From Poa pratensis (taxonomy: Eukaryota; Streptophyta; Magnoliopsida; Poales; Poaceae), in the NCBI GenBank assembly GCA_947311845.1, contig CAMZMU010000034.1, forward strand, positions 89,718,723-89,782,722: DNA of 64,000 bases, written 5' to 3'. Shown here one piece after another: positions 46,137 to 58,236 of this stretch (position 1 is its first letter; each line of letters begins with the position of its first letter). The translations under genes and the position numbers were made by a program. The notes beneath the pieces are model-generated. The model was not told the DNA's origin, searched no databases, and saw nothing but the letters and a program-made list of their open reading frames with translations.

Positions 46137-47332
46137 TGAAAGGACATTTTGTGATCTCTTAGTTTTGTGTGTTAGTTAACAACACTTAGGATGTTTTAAT
46201 CTGGTGACAAGTGATGCAGGTTTTATTGTGTACAACATGTGCATCAACACCAAAAAGAGAAACGCTGAATTGTTGCTCAGCCCCTGGTGTGGGCCGGAGT
46301 TTCCGGCCTCTATGACCGGAGTTTCCGGTCCCTGGTCTTTTCCTCGAAGGAGCAGCAAAGCTGCTGGTTTGTTGCTCAGCCCCTGGCGTGGGGCGGAGTT
46401 TCCGACCCCAAGGCCGGAGTTTCCGCCCCTGGCCAAACTTTTCGGCCCCAGGGCACCGGAGTTTTGGCCCAAGTCTCAGTCGTGAAGAAGTTGCTCAGCT
46501 CCTGGTGTGGTGCGGAGTTTCTGGCCCCTGCAGGCCGGAGTTTCCGCCCCAGGCCGGAGTTTCCGGTCACTAGGGCCGGAAACTCCGGTGTGATTCTTCT
46601 CTGCAACGGCTACTTTTCTGGGAGGGGTATATATACCCCTCCATCTACCTCCAGCCAGGTAGCTCGCCCAGATTTGAAGACACCATTGTTGCAAGCTCAA
46701 GAATCACTAGATCTCCCAATCCCTCCACCCAAACTCGTTGATCTTTGGAGGATTGAAGGAGAAGGCCCCGATCTACATCTTCACCGAGCCGTTTGTCTTT
46801 TCCCCCTCATTCACTTGAGGGACCATTTGCTAGGGTTTCCACTAGGAAAACCTAGCCCCCTATTGTACTCACTTGATTGTCTTTGTGACAGATTGTAGCT
46901 GTTTGGGAGCCCCCAATCCTTTGTGGGTTGTGCCCCAAGTCGTTGTTGTAAAGGCTCCGGACTCCGCCTCGAAGGTTTCCGATAGTTGAAGTGAACCAAC
47001 CCTTGGTGGTGCGGTTCACCGGAGAAGAGGGTGAGGCCTTTGTGGCCGTTGAACCATTGTGTTGGTTCACACCTCTCCAACGAGACGTACTCCCCTAAAA
47101 AGGAGGAACTCGGGATTACATCCGTGTCTCCGCGTGCTTTAACTTCGGTTACCTCTATCCTTGTTTACCGCCTTATTATATCGTGCTTAGTTGCTAGCTT
47201 GTCATATAGGTAAATTCACCGTAGTTGCATATCTAGAGAATTTACCTTTTGTGTCAAGCCTAAATTGAAAAAGACTAAAATTGGAGTAGCACCTATTCAC
47301 CCCCCCCTCTAGGTGTCATACCGATCCTTTCA
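46137..47332 (+). repeat. Sirevirus LTR 1 (5')
   Basis: 1196 bases bounded by TGAAAGGA...TCCTTTCA. Contains a TATA-like ggtatatatacccc at about 46626 and an array of ccggagtttccgg palindromes at 46292-46592 upstream of it. Differs from LTR 2 by about ten substitutions and short indels in the first 500 bases. Confidence 0.93.
46292..46592. repeat. Array of CCGGAGTTTCCGG palindromes in LTR 1
   Basis: About nine full or partial copies of gccggagtttccgg, the last as ccggaaactccgg. Sireviruses in maize carry analogous CCGGAC..GTCCGG palindromes in the LTR, thought to be regulatory. The CG density makes them methylation targets. Confidence 0.85.
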
Positions 47333-47334
47333 AT

Positions 47335-47346
47335 TGGTATCAGAGC
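47335..47346 (+). other. Primer-binding site (initiator Met tRNA)
   Basis: tggtatcagagc lies two bases after the LTR end, complementary to the 3' end of plant initiator methionine tRNA. Confidence 0.93.
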
Positions 47347-47385
47347 TAGGCTCTCTTGTTTTGGGCTTAACCGCCTAAGAGAAGT

Positions 47386-49004
47386 ATGACACAAAGTGAG
47401 GATGAGGCCGATCTTGCCAAGGCCAAAGAGACCAAGAATGCCGAAGATAACCGTGCTAGGGCCATGGGGATGAAACAAGGCCCCTCACTTGCTTTGAAGG
47501 CCAAGGTGGTATGTCTTGATGAGGTTGAAGCGTGCCCAAGCAACATTGCTCCAAATGATCTTGAACCGGCTCTAAATGGTCATATAGCTCTTGCCACAAG
47601 AGAGTTTTGGCAAGACCCGGCAAAAGCTAAAGCCAAGGTTGATAAAGAGAACAACTCAAGTGGGAAGAAAGAGCTAGCCTCAAAGTGGAAGACGTGCTAC
47701 AATTGTCATGACAAGAACCACTACATAAGAGAGTGTCCTTATGAGAACCGAGAGCAAAATGGTGGGAAGCTCATCCCCAAGGACCACTCAAGTTGATCCA
47801 AAAGAAGCCCGCAAGACCAAGGAAGCCTTTCTTCAAGAAGGCACCAAGAATTGTGTTGGTGGCACAAGAAGAATATGCCACAAGTGATTCCGAAGATGAA
47901 GATGCACCTACTAAAGAGGTAGCCGCATTGGCTATTGTATCAACTTCATCATCTCTCTCTTTGAATCCCCCAATGAGAACTTCTCCACCAACAACGCTCG
48001 TTGCCTCATGGCTAATGTCACCGAGGTATCATCTCCTTCTCCCAAGACTATGCATGAAATGAGTGATCAATCTAGTCTTGTGATTAAGAAGAACTTGTTG
48101 CTTCGATACTTTCATGACTAACTTGCAAGGTGAAGCTAAGGAACATGTTGAGTCTCTCATGAGACAACTATGTGCGGCCGAAGAACTTCTTCAAGAAAAG
48201 AGTAAGATTGAGAGAGAGGATTCTCTCACCATTGCCTCTTTGAATGCTTCCGTAGCATCCTTGAATGCCTCTCTTGATGAAGAGAGTGAAGAAAGATGTT
48301 CTCTTGAGGAAAGACTTGATTCTCTTGATGCTAAAAATGATGATATCATTAATAAAATCATTAAGGATAGAGATCATGTCTTTGCTAAATATAAAGTGCT
48401 TAAAAAGGAGAAAGTTGAACTTGGGGTTGCTAATGCTAGACTTCTTGAGGATATGGAGAAGCTTGACAAGGCTCACAAGGCCTTGGAAACAACTCACTCC
48501 CTTTTAGTCAAGTCTCATGAGCAACTTCAAACTCAACTTTCTAAATCTAGCTCAACTAGCATATCTATTCTTCCTCGTGTTCATGAAAATGTTATTGAAG
48601 AAAATGTTAGTGCCAAGACCTCTATTCCCAAAGGTAAAGATAAGGGTATTGCTTACTTATTTGAGCAAAAACCACACAAAGGGAAGGAGGGTCTTGGTTA
48701 TGTAGCCGAGCCCAAGAAGAAAGTGGGCAACAACAAGAAGATCAAGACCAAGCCCGCACAAGCCAAGATTTCCATTGCGGTGGTAGTGCCACAAGGGGCA
48801 AGACCACTCGTAGTGACTTTGCGGGGCATAACAACCCCAACTATATTCTTTATGTTGATTATTATGGGGATGTTTATGCTCAATATGTTGGTCCATATGA
48901 TGGTTACATTGATTACTCTATTTGGGTTCCTAAGACCCTTGTTGCTAACCAAAGAGGACCCATTGAGAAATGGGTACCTAAATCCAAGCAATGATTTCTT
49001 GTAG
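47386..49004 (+). pseudogene. Sirevirus gag, copy 1 (frameshifted)
   Basis: Starts MTQSEDEADLAKAKETKNAE. It has one zinc knuckle, CYNCHDKNHYIREC (CX2CX4HX4C), at about residue 105, then a basic linker and a long coiled coil (EERCSLEERLDSLDAKND). Compared with copy 2 at 56942 it has lost single bases near 47790, 47947, 48087 and 48095, breaking the frame. The usual N-terminal capsid-like (UBN2) domain of about 200 residues before the knuckle is not there. Confidence 0.85.
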
Positions 49005-52000
49005 GACTATGCTTCCGGTGGATCGAAATGGGTGGTTGATAGTGGATGCACTAGTCATATGACCGGAAGCAAGGAGATTATGACGGACTTGAGACCAAAT
49101 CTATTATACAATAACCGTCTCTTATGGTGATAATTCAAAGCTGAGGTAAAGAGTCTCGGCAAGGTGGTAGTTGCAAGGGATATCACCCTTGTAAATGTCA
49201 TGCTTGTTGAGTCTCTAGGTTACAATCTTATGTCCGTTCGTGCTCTTAATAAGATGAACTTTGATGTCCATTTTACTATTGATATGGTGGTACTCTTGAG
49301 GAGCAAGACTCTAAAGGTCATGTTCGTTGGGTATGTTGAAAATGAGTTGTTTGTGGTAGACTTTTCGGGGTCTACCAACACTCAAGCAATATGCCTATTC
49401 GGAAAGGCCGACGTGGGGTGGTTGTGGCATCGCCGCTTGTCCCATGTCAACATGAGAACTTTGCAAAGTCTTCACAAGGGTGGCCACATTCTTGGACTAA
49501 AAGAATGTTTCTTTTTCTAGAGATCGTCTTTGTAGGGCTTGTGTTGAAGGAAAGATGCATGATTCTCCCCATCCGGGCAAGACCATTATTTCATCAAAGA
49601 GGATATTGGAACTTCTTCATGTTGATCTCTTTGGTGCCGTGCCTCAACCTAGTCTTGGTGGGAAGAAATATTGTTTGGTGATTGTTGATGACTATTCAAG
49701 ATTTACTTGGGTTTATTTCTTCAAGACGAAGGATGAAACCCAACAAACCGTCATCGACTTTTCCAATATTGTTCAACGCCAATACAATGTCCCTATTTTG
49801 GTCATTAGGAGTGATAATGGCTCCGAGTTCAAGAACTACACCTTAAATGAGTTTCTTAGTGAAGAGGGGATTCGTCATCAATATTCCGCTGCATATACCC
49901 CTCAACAAAATGGTGTAGCCGAAAGGAAGAACCGGACTCTCATGGATATGGCAAGGTCTATGTTGGCGGAGTTTAAGTCTCCGCTATTCTTATGGGCCGA
50001 GGCTATCTCCACGGCGTGTCACTCATCTAACCGGTTATTCTTTCGTGTTGGCAAGAAGTTTACATCTTATGAGATGCTCACCGGCAACAAGCCCAATGTC
50101 TCCTACTACCGAGTTTTGGTTGTAAGTGTTTCTATAAGAACAAAAGTGTTCGTTTGTCTAAATTTGAATCTAAAGCTTTAGAGGGTGTTTTTGTTGGTAC
50201 GGTGCCGAATCTCACACCTATAGAGTCTATGACAAGACCGTTGGGAAAGTCATAGAATCTTGTGATGTGAGGTTCGATGAGAATGACGGCTCCCAAGTGG
50301 CGCAATTTCATGTTTGTGATGTAGATAATGAGGAACCTCAAGAAGCAATAAGAAGAATGGGGGTTGGTTTCCATCGCCCCATTGAAATCCATCATGAGCC
50401 TCCTCAAGCAAGTCCTAGCTCCACTCATGTGGAGACTCCATCATCACAAGTTGAAGTTGCACCTTCTATGGAAGCAAATGATGCACCTACCCAAGAACAA
50501 GTTCAAGACCCTCCTCAAGTTGACCAGTTGCTATGCAAGAACCAAGTTCTCCTATTGTGATGCTAGCCAAGGTCATGACCAAGATCAACCCTCTCCTTCC
50601 TTTGTTGAAGATGCTTCAAGATGATCAAGGTCAACATCCGGTCAAGACGGGGACTCAAATGATCAAGATGATCAAGCGAAATTCCTCGCATCAATGAGGA
50701 TATCGAAACCCGTCGTATAGCAAGAGTCAAAAAGGATTGGAGAAGAAAGAGTCTTCATCTAGAAATATCATTGTTAATGTCAAGAACAAGGTCACCACAA
50801 GAAAACAATTGGCAAATTTCAATGAACATCAAGCCCACATCTCTATGGTGGAACCAAAGAAAGTCTTTGAAGCTCTTGAAGATCCGGATTGGTTGGAAGC
50901 CATGCATGAAGAGCTCAATAACTTCAAGCGCAACAAAGTGTGGAATCTAGTGGAGAAGCCAAAAGATTGCCTCAATGTTATAGGCACCAAGTGGATATTC
51001 AAGAACAAGCAAGATGAGCATGGAATGGTTGTGAGGAACAAGGCAAGATTGGTAGCTCAAGGGTTCTCTCAAGTTGAAGGCATTGATTTTGGAGAGACCT
51101 ATGCTCCCGTGGCTCGCCTTGAGTCCATCCGTATCCTTCTTGCATATGCATCACATCATAATTTCAAGTTGCAACAAATGGATGTGAAAAGTGCCTTTCT
51201 TAATGGTCCTTTAAAGGAGTTGGTATATGTTAAGCAACCTCCGGGATTTGAGGATCCACACTTCCCTAACCATGTCTACAAACTTGATAAGGCGCTCTAT
51301 GGTCTCAAACAAGCACCTCGTGCTTGGTATGAGCACCTAAGAGAGCTATTGGTAGACCGTGGCTTTGAAGTGGGGCAAATCGATCCCACTCTTTTTACCA
51401 AGAGGGTTAAAGGGGAGCTTTTCATATGCCAACTTTATGTTGATGATATCATATTTGGCTCTTCTAACAAAGCTTTTAATGATGAATTTTCAAAGCTTAT
51501 GACCGATAGGTTCGAGATGTCCATGATGGGAGAGTTGAAGTACTTCCTTGGTTTTGAGATCAAGCAATTGAGTGGAGGGACCTTCATCTCTCAAGCCAAA
51601 TATATCCAAGACATGCTCAAGAGGTTCAAGATGCAAAATGCTAAAGAGAAGAAGTTTCCTATGGACACCAAGTGTCATCTTGAACTTAATCCAAAGGGTA
51701 AAGATAAGGATGTTGATCAAAAGCTCTATCGTTCTATGATTGGTTCTTTGCTTTATCTTTGTGCATCTAGACCCGATATTGTGTTGAGTGTAGGAGTGTG
51801 TGCAAGGTACCAAGCGGCTCCCAAAGAAAGCCACCAAACGGCGGTTCTTCGAATCTTTCGATATTTGGTTCATACCCCAAGGTTTGGTTTGTGGTATCCT
51901 AAAGGCTCAACTTTCTCTCTTGCCGGTTACACGGATTCGGATTGGGCCGGTTGCAAGGATGATAGGAAATCAACTTCCGGGGCTTGCCAATTCCTTGGTA

Positions 52001-52395
52001 GGTCCTTGGTGAGTTGGTCTTCTAAGAAGCAAAATTGCATATCTCTCTCCACCACCGAAGCCGAGTATGTGGCGGCCGCTAGTTGTTGCACTCAATTGTT
52101 GTGGATGAGGCAAACTTTAAAGGAATACGGTGTCCATTGTGACAAAGTGCCTCTTTTATGTGACAATGAAAGTGCTATCAAGATTGGCCACAACCCGGTG
52201 GAGCACTCAAGAACGAAGCATATTGAGATTCGCTATCACTTCATCCGTGATCACATCATCCGGGGTGATATTGAGCTTGGTTATATTCCCACGAAGATCC
52301 AACTTGCCGATATGTTCACGAAGCCACTTGATGAAGCAAGGTTCACTTATTTGAGGCATGAGCTAAATATCATCGATTCGGGGAGCGTCGCTTGA
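49005..52395 (+). pseudogene. Sirevirus pol, copy 1
   Basis: The protease motif WVVDSGCTSHMTGS lies at about 49030. The GAG-pre-integrase segment has WLWHRRLSHVNMRTLQSLH. The integrase core (49555-50110) shows HVDLFGAVPQPSLGGKKYC, VIRSDNGSEFKNY and AYTPQQNGVAERKNRT. After frame changes between 50150 and 50730 a 552-codon frame gives the reverse transcriptase ([32 protein letters not shown]) and RNase H ([59 protein letters not shown]). The last domains are intact; the whole is not one frame. Confidence 0.9.
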
Positions 52396-53224
52396 ATATC
52401 TTGCATACACACCTATATCTTAGCTATTTGTTTGGTTTAGGTGTAGGCATGGACATAGGGGGAGTGCGGTCCTAATCCATTGGACTATCCCTCCCCCCAT
52501 TATGCCGATAGAAAGAACTCATTTTGTCTCTATATTGTTCATTTTATGAATTGTGAGCTTAAATGACGAGTAGTGGCGGTGAACCCAAGATATATCTTCG
52601 CGGTGTCACACCACATACACTCATACATGGTGGCTTAGGCCACCGCCATCTTCTTTGTGAAGATTTGATCTTGTTGGAGCTTTATGGCCTTTTTGCCTAT
52701 CCGTTGGTTTTATGGAAAACACACTCAAATGATGCTTCTTAATGTTTTCTTTGTGCCTCTTACCAAGTTTGAGTGTGAAGTACCATTTCCAGTGACTTTG
52801 TGTCCCATCCCAGGCCTATCCCTTCTGAAAACTTGCTCCTCTTGCATCTTGCATGTTCAACAACAAAATCTGGCATTTTTGAGTTGGTGGGGCCGGAAAC
52901 TCCGGTCCTTTGGGCCGGAATATCCGGTCTGACTGAAGTTTCCGCCCTAAACCCGGAATCTCTGGCTTAGGCCGGAGACTCCGGTGTTTAGGCCGGAAAC
53001 TCCGGTCTGGGCAGTTCTCGCAGGGGTCCAAAAGGGGATCGGGGTGGGAGTTGACTTCACAACTCCCACACACCCCCGACCCCCAACCTCTCCCCTGCAG
53101 CCGCCGCCGTCTCGAAGTGCCACTCCGGCTGCTCCCCGCCGCCGGAATCCGCCGTGCCTCCGGCCTACTCCTCCTCACCAACGCAGGGGACCTTCCTCTC
53201 CTTCGTTTGGGCTGCACCATGGAC
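52396..53224. other. Sirevirus spacer with palindrome cluster
   Basis: Follows the pol stop. A first purine tract, atagggggagtgcgg, is at 52456. A cluster of ccggaaactccgg-type palindromes lies at 52890-53009, 200-330 bases before the env-like start, where it could act as a promoter element. A GC-rich leader follows. Confidence 0.6.
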
Positions 53225-55167
53225 AAAAAGGGTACCTCCTCTCTCTCCTTAGGTTTTTCACCTCGATCTAAGTTTGGAGAGTAGTTCCCTAGTTTTTCAT
53301 GGTGTAGAATCTTCTAGATGGCAAGGTGTATCCTAGATTTAACCCTAGAATTCTCAGCACAAAGTTTCTTGAACTAAATCGAGGTTCCCCATCTCAGGGC
53401 CGGAGACTCCGGTCTTCCAGGCCGGAAACTCCGGTCAGGGCCGGAATCTCCGCCCCCTGAGGCCGGAAACTCCGGTGTAGATCAGACACTTTGTGCCCAG
53501 AATTCTTTGGTTACTTCTTCTTTGGTTCCTGGACATGCAAGCTTATCCCCATGCTTTTCTCCTATTCTGTTATTCACAGGTGTGCAGAGGACAAAGTCTT
53601 CCATGAAACATCCTGAAAAATCACCAAGAAAAGCCATCCGTGCTCAAACAAGGGACAAGCTTCTTTTGACAGCAGCGCTGGCCGTCTGAGACAGCAGAGT
53701 ACCATAGATGAAGAAGCCACAAGACATGCTGCCCTAGGTGGGTTTGATGATGAAGAAGAGGCCGAGAGAGCTCATTTTGACTCCTTGACCACTGTTTTGG
53801 GCATGGGGAAGATCGAGTTTCGTCGGATGAGATCTCAGCAGTTCTATGACTTGCCATCCAACACCGATGATCCTAGGTTTCCAAGGAGAGAGCAGCAGCT
53901 GATCATGAATGAGATATATGCCCGCATTGAGAAGCATATGGTGTGTGAGCAAAAGGTGTTGAGCCTTGAGAGCTTGGACAAGAAGCCTTATTTTCAAGAG
54001 GCCGTGTGGATTGCTCGGAAGCTTGGACTTGAGAGGCTCATCTCCATGTTCATGAAGATTATGATATTCAGCTTGTGCATCAGTTCTTTGCCACAGTGGT
54101 TTTGATAATGATGAAGATGTCACCATGACTTGGATGACCGGTTCTCAAAAGTGCACCTCTAACTTTGTGGAGTTTGGAAGATGTTTGGGATACAAGTTCA
54201 AGGGTGCCACTACTTGTGTTGGGAAGAGGATGCATGTGGAAGGGGCTGCCTACAACAAACGCCGCTTGCGCCCTTTATATTCAGTTGCATCATCCGTTGG
54301 CACCAATCAAGACCTCCTCCCCACCTTCAACATTTTCCTTCGCATGGTTCGGCTCAATCTTGCTCCTCAAGCCGGAAATGTGGATGCCATTCGAGGAGGG
54401 CTTGTCAATCTCTTATACCATGCTTACAAGGTGCTCCAAGCCGGTCCGGATTGTGAAGGCCAAGAAGTTGATGTCATGGATTTCATCAAGTGTGAATGCA
54501 TTGGGCCATTTTTGAGCACAAGAACCCTCTCTATGCACCTTATGTGATGAAGCTCATCCTCTCCAAGGTCTCCAACATCGATACCTCTCGCCTCACCAAG
54601 CATGCCAAGGGGACTCTCCACCAACTTAGCAAGCACACCAAGCAACCGTCTTCCTCTCGTGCACCTCCTCCGCAATCTAGTAGTGAGGAAGCGGAGACCG
54701 AGGCCCCAATGCCTAAAAGGAGAAGCAAGAATGCCGACCCTCCCTCATATCTTCAAGGAAGGGCTCAAGTGAACTCGGAAGTGAGTAAACTCTCTTGGTG
54801 GAAGAGAAAGTTGCTTTGCATGGATGTTGCACTTCACAAGGAGAACCATGCCTCATATGTGAGAGAGAAGCACATCATTGACAACCAACAAATCATGATC
54901 AAGGAGTTGCGCAAGCTCAACAATGGTAGTATCACTCCTCCTCCGGAAGAAGATGAAGATGGCAATCCTATTATCTCCTCCTCGTCGGCCGAGACTATCC
55001 CTCTTGAGAAATGGAACGAAGACGTCTTTCCTTGGTCGGATTATGCGGATGTGACTTCATTGCCCTCCTCTTCTCGCAACACCGGCAAGGCTCCCATGAA
55101 CCTTTCCGATGAGGACTACAATCAAGAAGGGGAAGGTGATGATGACATGGAAGAAAGCTCCGGGTGA
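53225..55167 (+). pseudogene. Sirevirus env-like gene, probably spliced, frameshifted
   Basis: A likely first coding exon starts at about 53219 (MDKKG) and ends at a GTACCT donor. An acceptor TTATTCACAG ends at 53580, so the second palindrome cluster (53398-53476) sits in the intron. The long second exon encodes MGKIEFRRMRSQQFYDLP, VWIARKLGLERL, MTWMTGSQKCTSNFVEFGR and RLRPLYSVASSVGTNQ. It ends with a Ser/Pro-rich and acidic tail. Frame changes occur near 53690, 54060 and 54520. Such a gene in this place is typical of Sireviruses. I see no clear transmembrane anchor, so env is a positional name only. Confidence 0.65.
53398..53476. repeat. Third cluster of CCGG palindromes
   Basis: Four copies of the type gccggagactccgg or gccggaaactccgg in 79 bases, inside the inferred env-like intron. 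Confidence 0.85.
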
Positions 55168-55697
55168 TCTCCATGGGTTTCGTGTAGTTATGCTCTTTTC
55201 CCTTTTTGGCGTCTCGATGCCAAAGGGGGAGAAGTAGTTCTATTAGGTTCTCTCCGGGATTTGCATGGGTTGGACACAAGCATGTGCTTTTATCATTTTA
55301 TTGCGCTTGTGTCCTTTTATGTTATTTGGAACTTATTTGCATCTTGTGTTGTGAACTATGTGAGTGTAAGACATATGGATTTCTATTATGTATGGTTGAA
55401 CCTACATTATTGTGCTATGGTTATATGGATGTTTTATCTACATTTATATGCACAAGGTATGGTTTTTATCTCTAGGCTCAACCTACTTTGTGATATGTCT
55501 TGTTTATGAAATGTATCGTTTACATATCATGTCGCCTTGTTGTGGAACTTGTTTCTCTATATGTGTGCATTTGCATTCCAAAGCAAATGAGTTATATGCA
55601 CACATCTAGGGGGAGCTTTTCCTTTTGTTAAACATGATAGTTGGTGAACTTTATTGCAAATCCGTGTGTTGTCATCTAACACCAAAAAGGGGGAGAT
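55168..55697 (+). other. Sirevirus 3' spacer with repeated polypurine tracts
   Basis: Purine tracts aaagggggagaag (about 55223), tagggggagct (about 55606) and aaaaagggggagat (55684-55697, directly before the LTR). Only the last primes correctly. Repeated tracts upstream of the 3' LTR are a known Sirevirus trait. Confidence 0.8.
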
Positions 55698-56888
55698 TGA
55701 AAGGACATTTTGTGATCTCTTAGTTTTGTGTGTTAGTTAACAACACTTAGGATGTTTTAATCTGGTGAAAGTGATGCAGGTTTTATTGTATACAACATGT
55801 GCATCAACACCAAAAAGAGAAATGCTGAATTGTTGCTCAGCCCCTGGTGTGGGCCGGAGTTTCCGGCCTCTATGACCGGAGTTTCCGGTCCTGGTCTTTT
55901 CCTCGAAGGAGCAGCAAAGCTGCTGGTTGTTGCTCAGCCCCTGGCGTGGGGCGGAGTTTCCGGCCCCAAGGCCGGAGTTTCCGCCCCTGGCCAAACTTTC
56001 CGGCCCCAGGGCACCGGAGTTTTGGCCCAAGTCTCAGTCGTGAAGAAGTTGCTCAGCTCCTGGTGTGGGGCGGAGTTTCCGGCCCCTGCAGGCCGGAGTT
56101 TCCGCCCCAGGCCGGAGTTTCCGGTCACTAGGGCCGGAAACTCCGGTGTGATTCTTCTCTGCAACGGCTACTTTTCTGGGAGGGGTATATATACCCCTCC
56201 ATCTACCTCCAGCCAGTAGCTCGCCCAGATTTGAAGACACCATTGTTGCAAGCTCAAGAATCACTAGATCTCCCAATCCCTCCACCCAAACTCGTTGATC
56301 TTTGGAGGATTGAAGGAGAAGGCCCCGATCTACATCTTCACCGAGCCGTTTGTCATTTCCCCCTCATTCACTTGAGGGACCATTTGCTAGGGTTTCCACT
56401 AGGAAAACCTAGCCCCCTATTGTACTCACTTGATTGTCTTTGTGACAGATTGTAGCTGTTTGGGAGCCCCCAATCCTTTGTGGGTTGTGCCCCAAGTCGT
56501 TGTTGTAAAGGCTCCGGACTCCGCCTCGAAGGTTTCCGATAGTTGAAGTGAACCAAACCTTTGTGGTGCGGTTCACCGGAGAAGAGGGTGAGGCCTTTGT
56601 GGCCGTTGAACCATTGTGTTGGTTCACACCTCTCCAACGAGACGTACTCCCCTAAAAAGGAGGAACTCGGGATTACATCCGTGTCTCCGCGTGCTTTGAC
56701 TTCGGTTACCTCTATCCTTGTTTACCGCCTTATTATACGTGCTTAGTTGCTAGCTTGTCATATAGGTAAATTCACCGTAGTTGCATATCTAGAGAATTTA
56801 CCTTTTGTGTCAAGCCTAAATTGAAAAAGACTAAAATTGGAGTAGCACCTATTCACCCCCCCCTCTAGGTGTCATACCGATCCTTTCA
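55698..56888 (+). repeat. Sirevirus LTR 2
   Basis: 1191 bases with the same TGAAAGGA...TCCTTTCA ends as LTR 1. It carries the same palindrome array (55851-56148) and TATA-like ggtatatatacccc. It serves both as 3' LTR of copy 1 and as 5' LTR of the partial copy 2. Confidence 0.93.
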
Positions 56889-58236
56889 ATTGGTATCAGA
56901 GCTAGGCTCTCTTGTTTTGGGCTTAACCGCCTAAGAGAAGTATGACACAAAGTGAGGATGAGGCCGATCTTGCCAAGGCCAAAGAGACCAAGAATGCCGA
57001 AGATAACCGTGCTAGGGCCATGGGGATGAAACAAGGCCCCTCACTTGCTTTGAAGGCCAAGGTGGTATGTCTTGATGAGGTTGAAGCGTGCCCAAGCAAC
57101 ATTGCTCCAAATGATCTTGAACCGGCTCTAAATGGTCATATAGCTCTTGCCACAAGAGAGTTTTGGCAAGACCCGGCGAAAGCTAAAGCCAAGGTTGATA
57201 AAGAAAACAACTCAAGTGGGAAGAAAGAGCTAGCCTCAAAGTGGAAGACGTGCTACAATTGTCATGACAAGAACCACTACATAAGAGAGTGTCCTTATGA
57301 GAACCGAGAGCAAAATGGTGGGAAGCTCATCCCCAAGGACCACTCAAGGTTGATCCAAAAGAAGCCCGCAAGACCAAGGAAGCCTTTCTTCAAGAAGGCA
57401 CCAAGAATTGTGTTGGTGGCTCAAGAAGAATATCCCACAAGTGATTCCGAAGATGAAGATGCATCTACTAATGAGGTAGCCGCATTGGCTATTGTATCAA
57501 CTTCATCATCCTCTCTCTTTGAATCCCCCAATGAGAACTTCTCCACCAACAACGCTCGTTGCCTCATGGCTAATGTCACCGAGGTATCATCTCCTTCTCC
57601 CAAGACTATGCATGAAATGAGTGATCAATCTAGTCTTGTGATTAAGAAGGAACTTGTTGCCTTCGATACTTTCATGACTAACTTGCAAGGTGAAGCTAAG
57701 GAACATGTTGAGTCTCTCATGAGACAACTTTGTGCGGCCGAAGAACTTCTTCAAGAAAAGAGTAAGATTGAGAGAGAGGATTCTCTCACCATTGCCTCTT
57801 TGAATGCTTCCGTAGCATCCTTGAATGCCTCTCTTGATGAAGAGAGTGAAGAAAGATGTTCTCTTGAGGAAAGACTTGATTCTCTTGATGCTAAAAATGA
57901 TGATATCATTAATAAAATCATTAAGGATAGAGATCATGTCTTTGCTAAATATAAAGTGCTTAAAAAGGAGAAAGTTGAACTTGGGGTTGCTAATGCTAGA
58001 CTTCTTGAGGATATGGAGAAGCTTGACAAGGCTCACAAGGCCTTGGAAACGACTCATTCCCTTTTAGTCAAGTCTCATGAGCAACTTCAAACTCAACTTT
58101 CTAAATCTAGCTCAACTAGCATATCCATTCTTCCTCGTGTTCATGAAAATGTTATTGAAGAAAATGTTAGTACCAAGACCTCTATTCTCAAAGGTAAAGA
58201 TAAGGGTATTGCTTACTTATTTGAGCAAAAACCACT
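56889..58236 (+). mobile_element. Sirevirus partial internal region, copy 2
   Basis: Starts with its own primer-binding site (56891-56902) and repeats the copy-1 internal sequence almost base for base. It stops matching within the gag frame at about 58236 (after gagcaaaaaccac). No LTR follows. Confidence 0.9.

Larger units (their letters stand above)
46137..56888 (+). mobile_element. Sirevirus-type Copia retrotransposon, complete LTR to LTR
   Basis: 5' LTR 46137-47332, primer-binding site, gag, pol (protease, integrase, reverse transcriptase, RNase H in Copia order), a long env-like region, repeated purine tracts and 3' LTR 55698-56888. Reverse transcriptase sequence, size (10.75 kb), env-like gene and repeated polypurine tracts place it in the Sirevirus (SIRE/Maximus) lineage. 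gag and env frames are broken in this copy. A second partial internal region follows the 3' LTR without a gap. Confidence 0.9.

Noticed and set aside
46292..46592. Open frames of about 90-200 codons through the LTR palindrome array
   Set aside because: Strand-symmetric palindromes keep all frames open; the same false frames recur in LTR 2.
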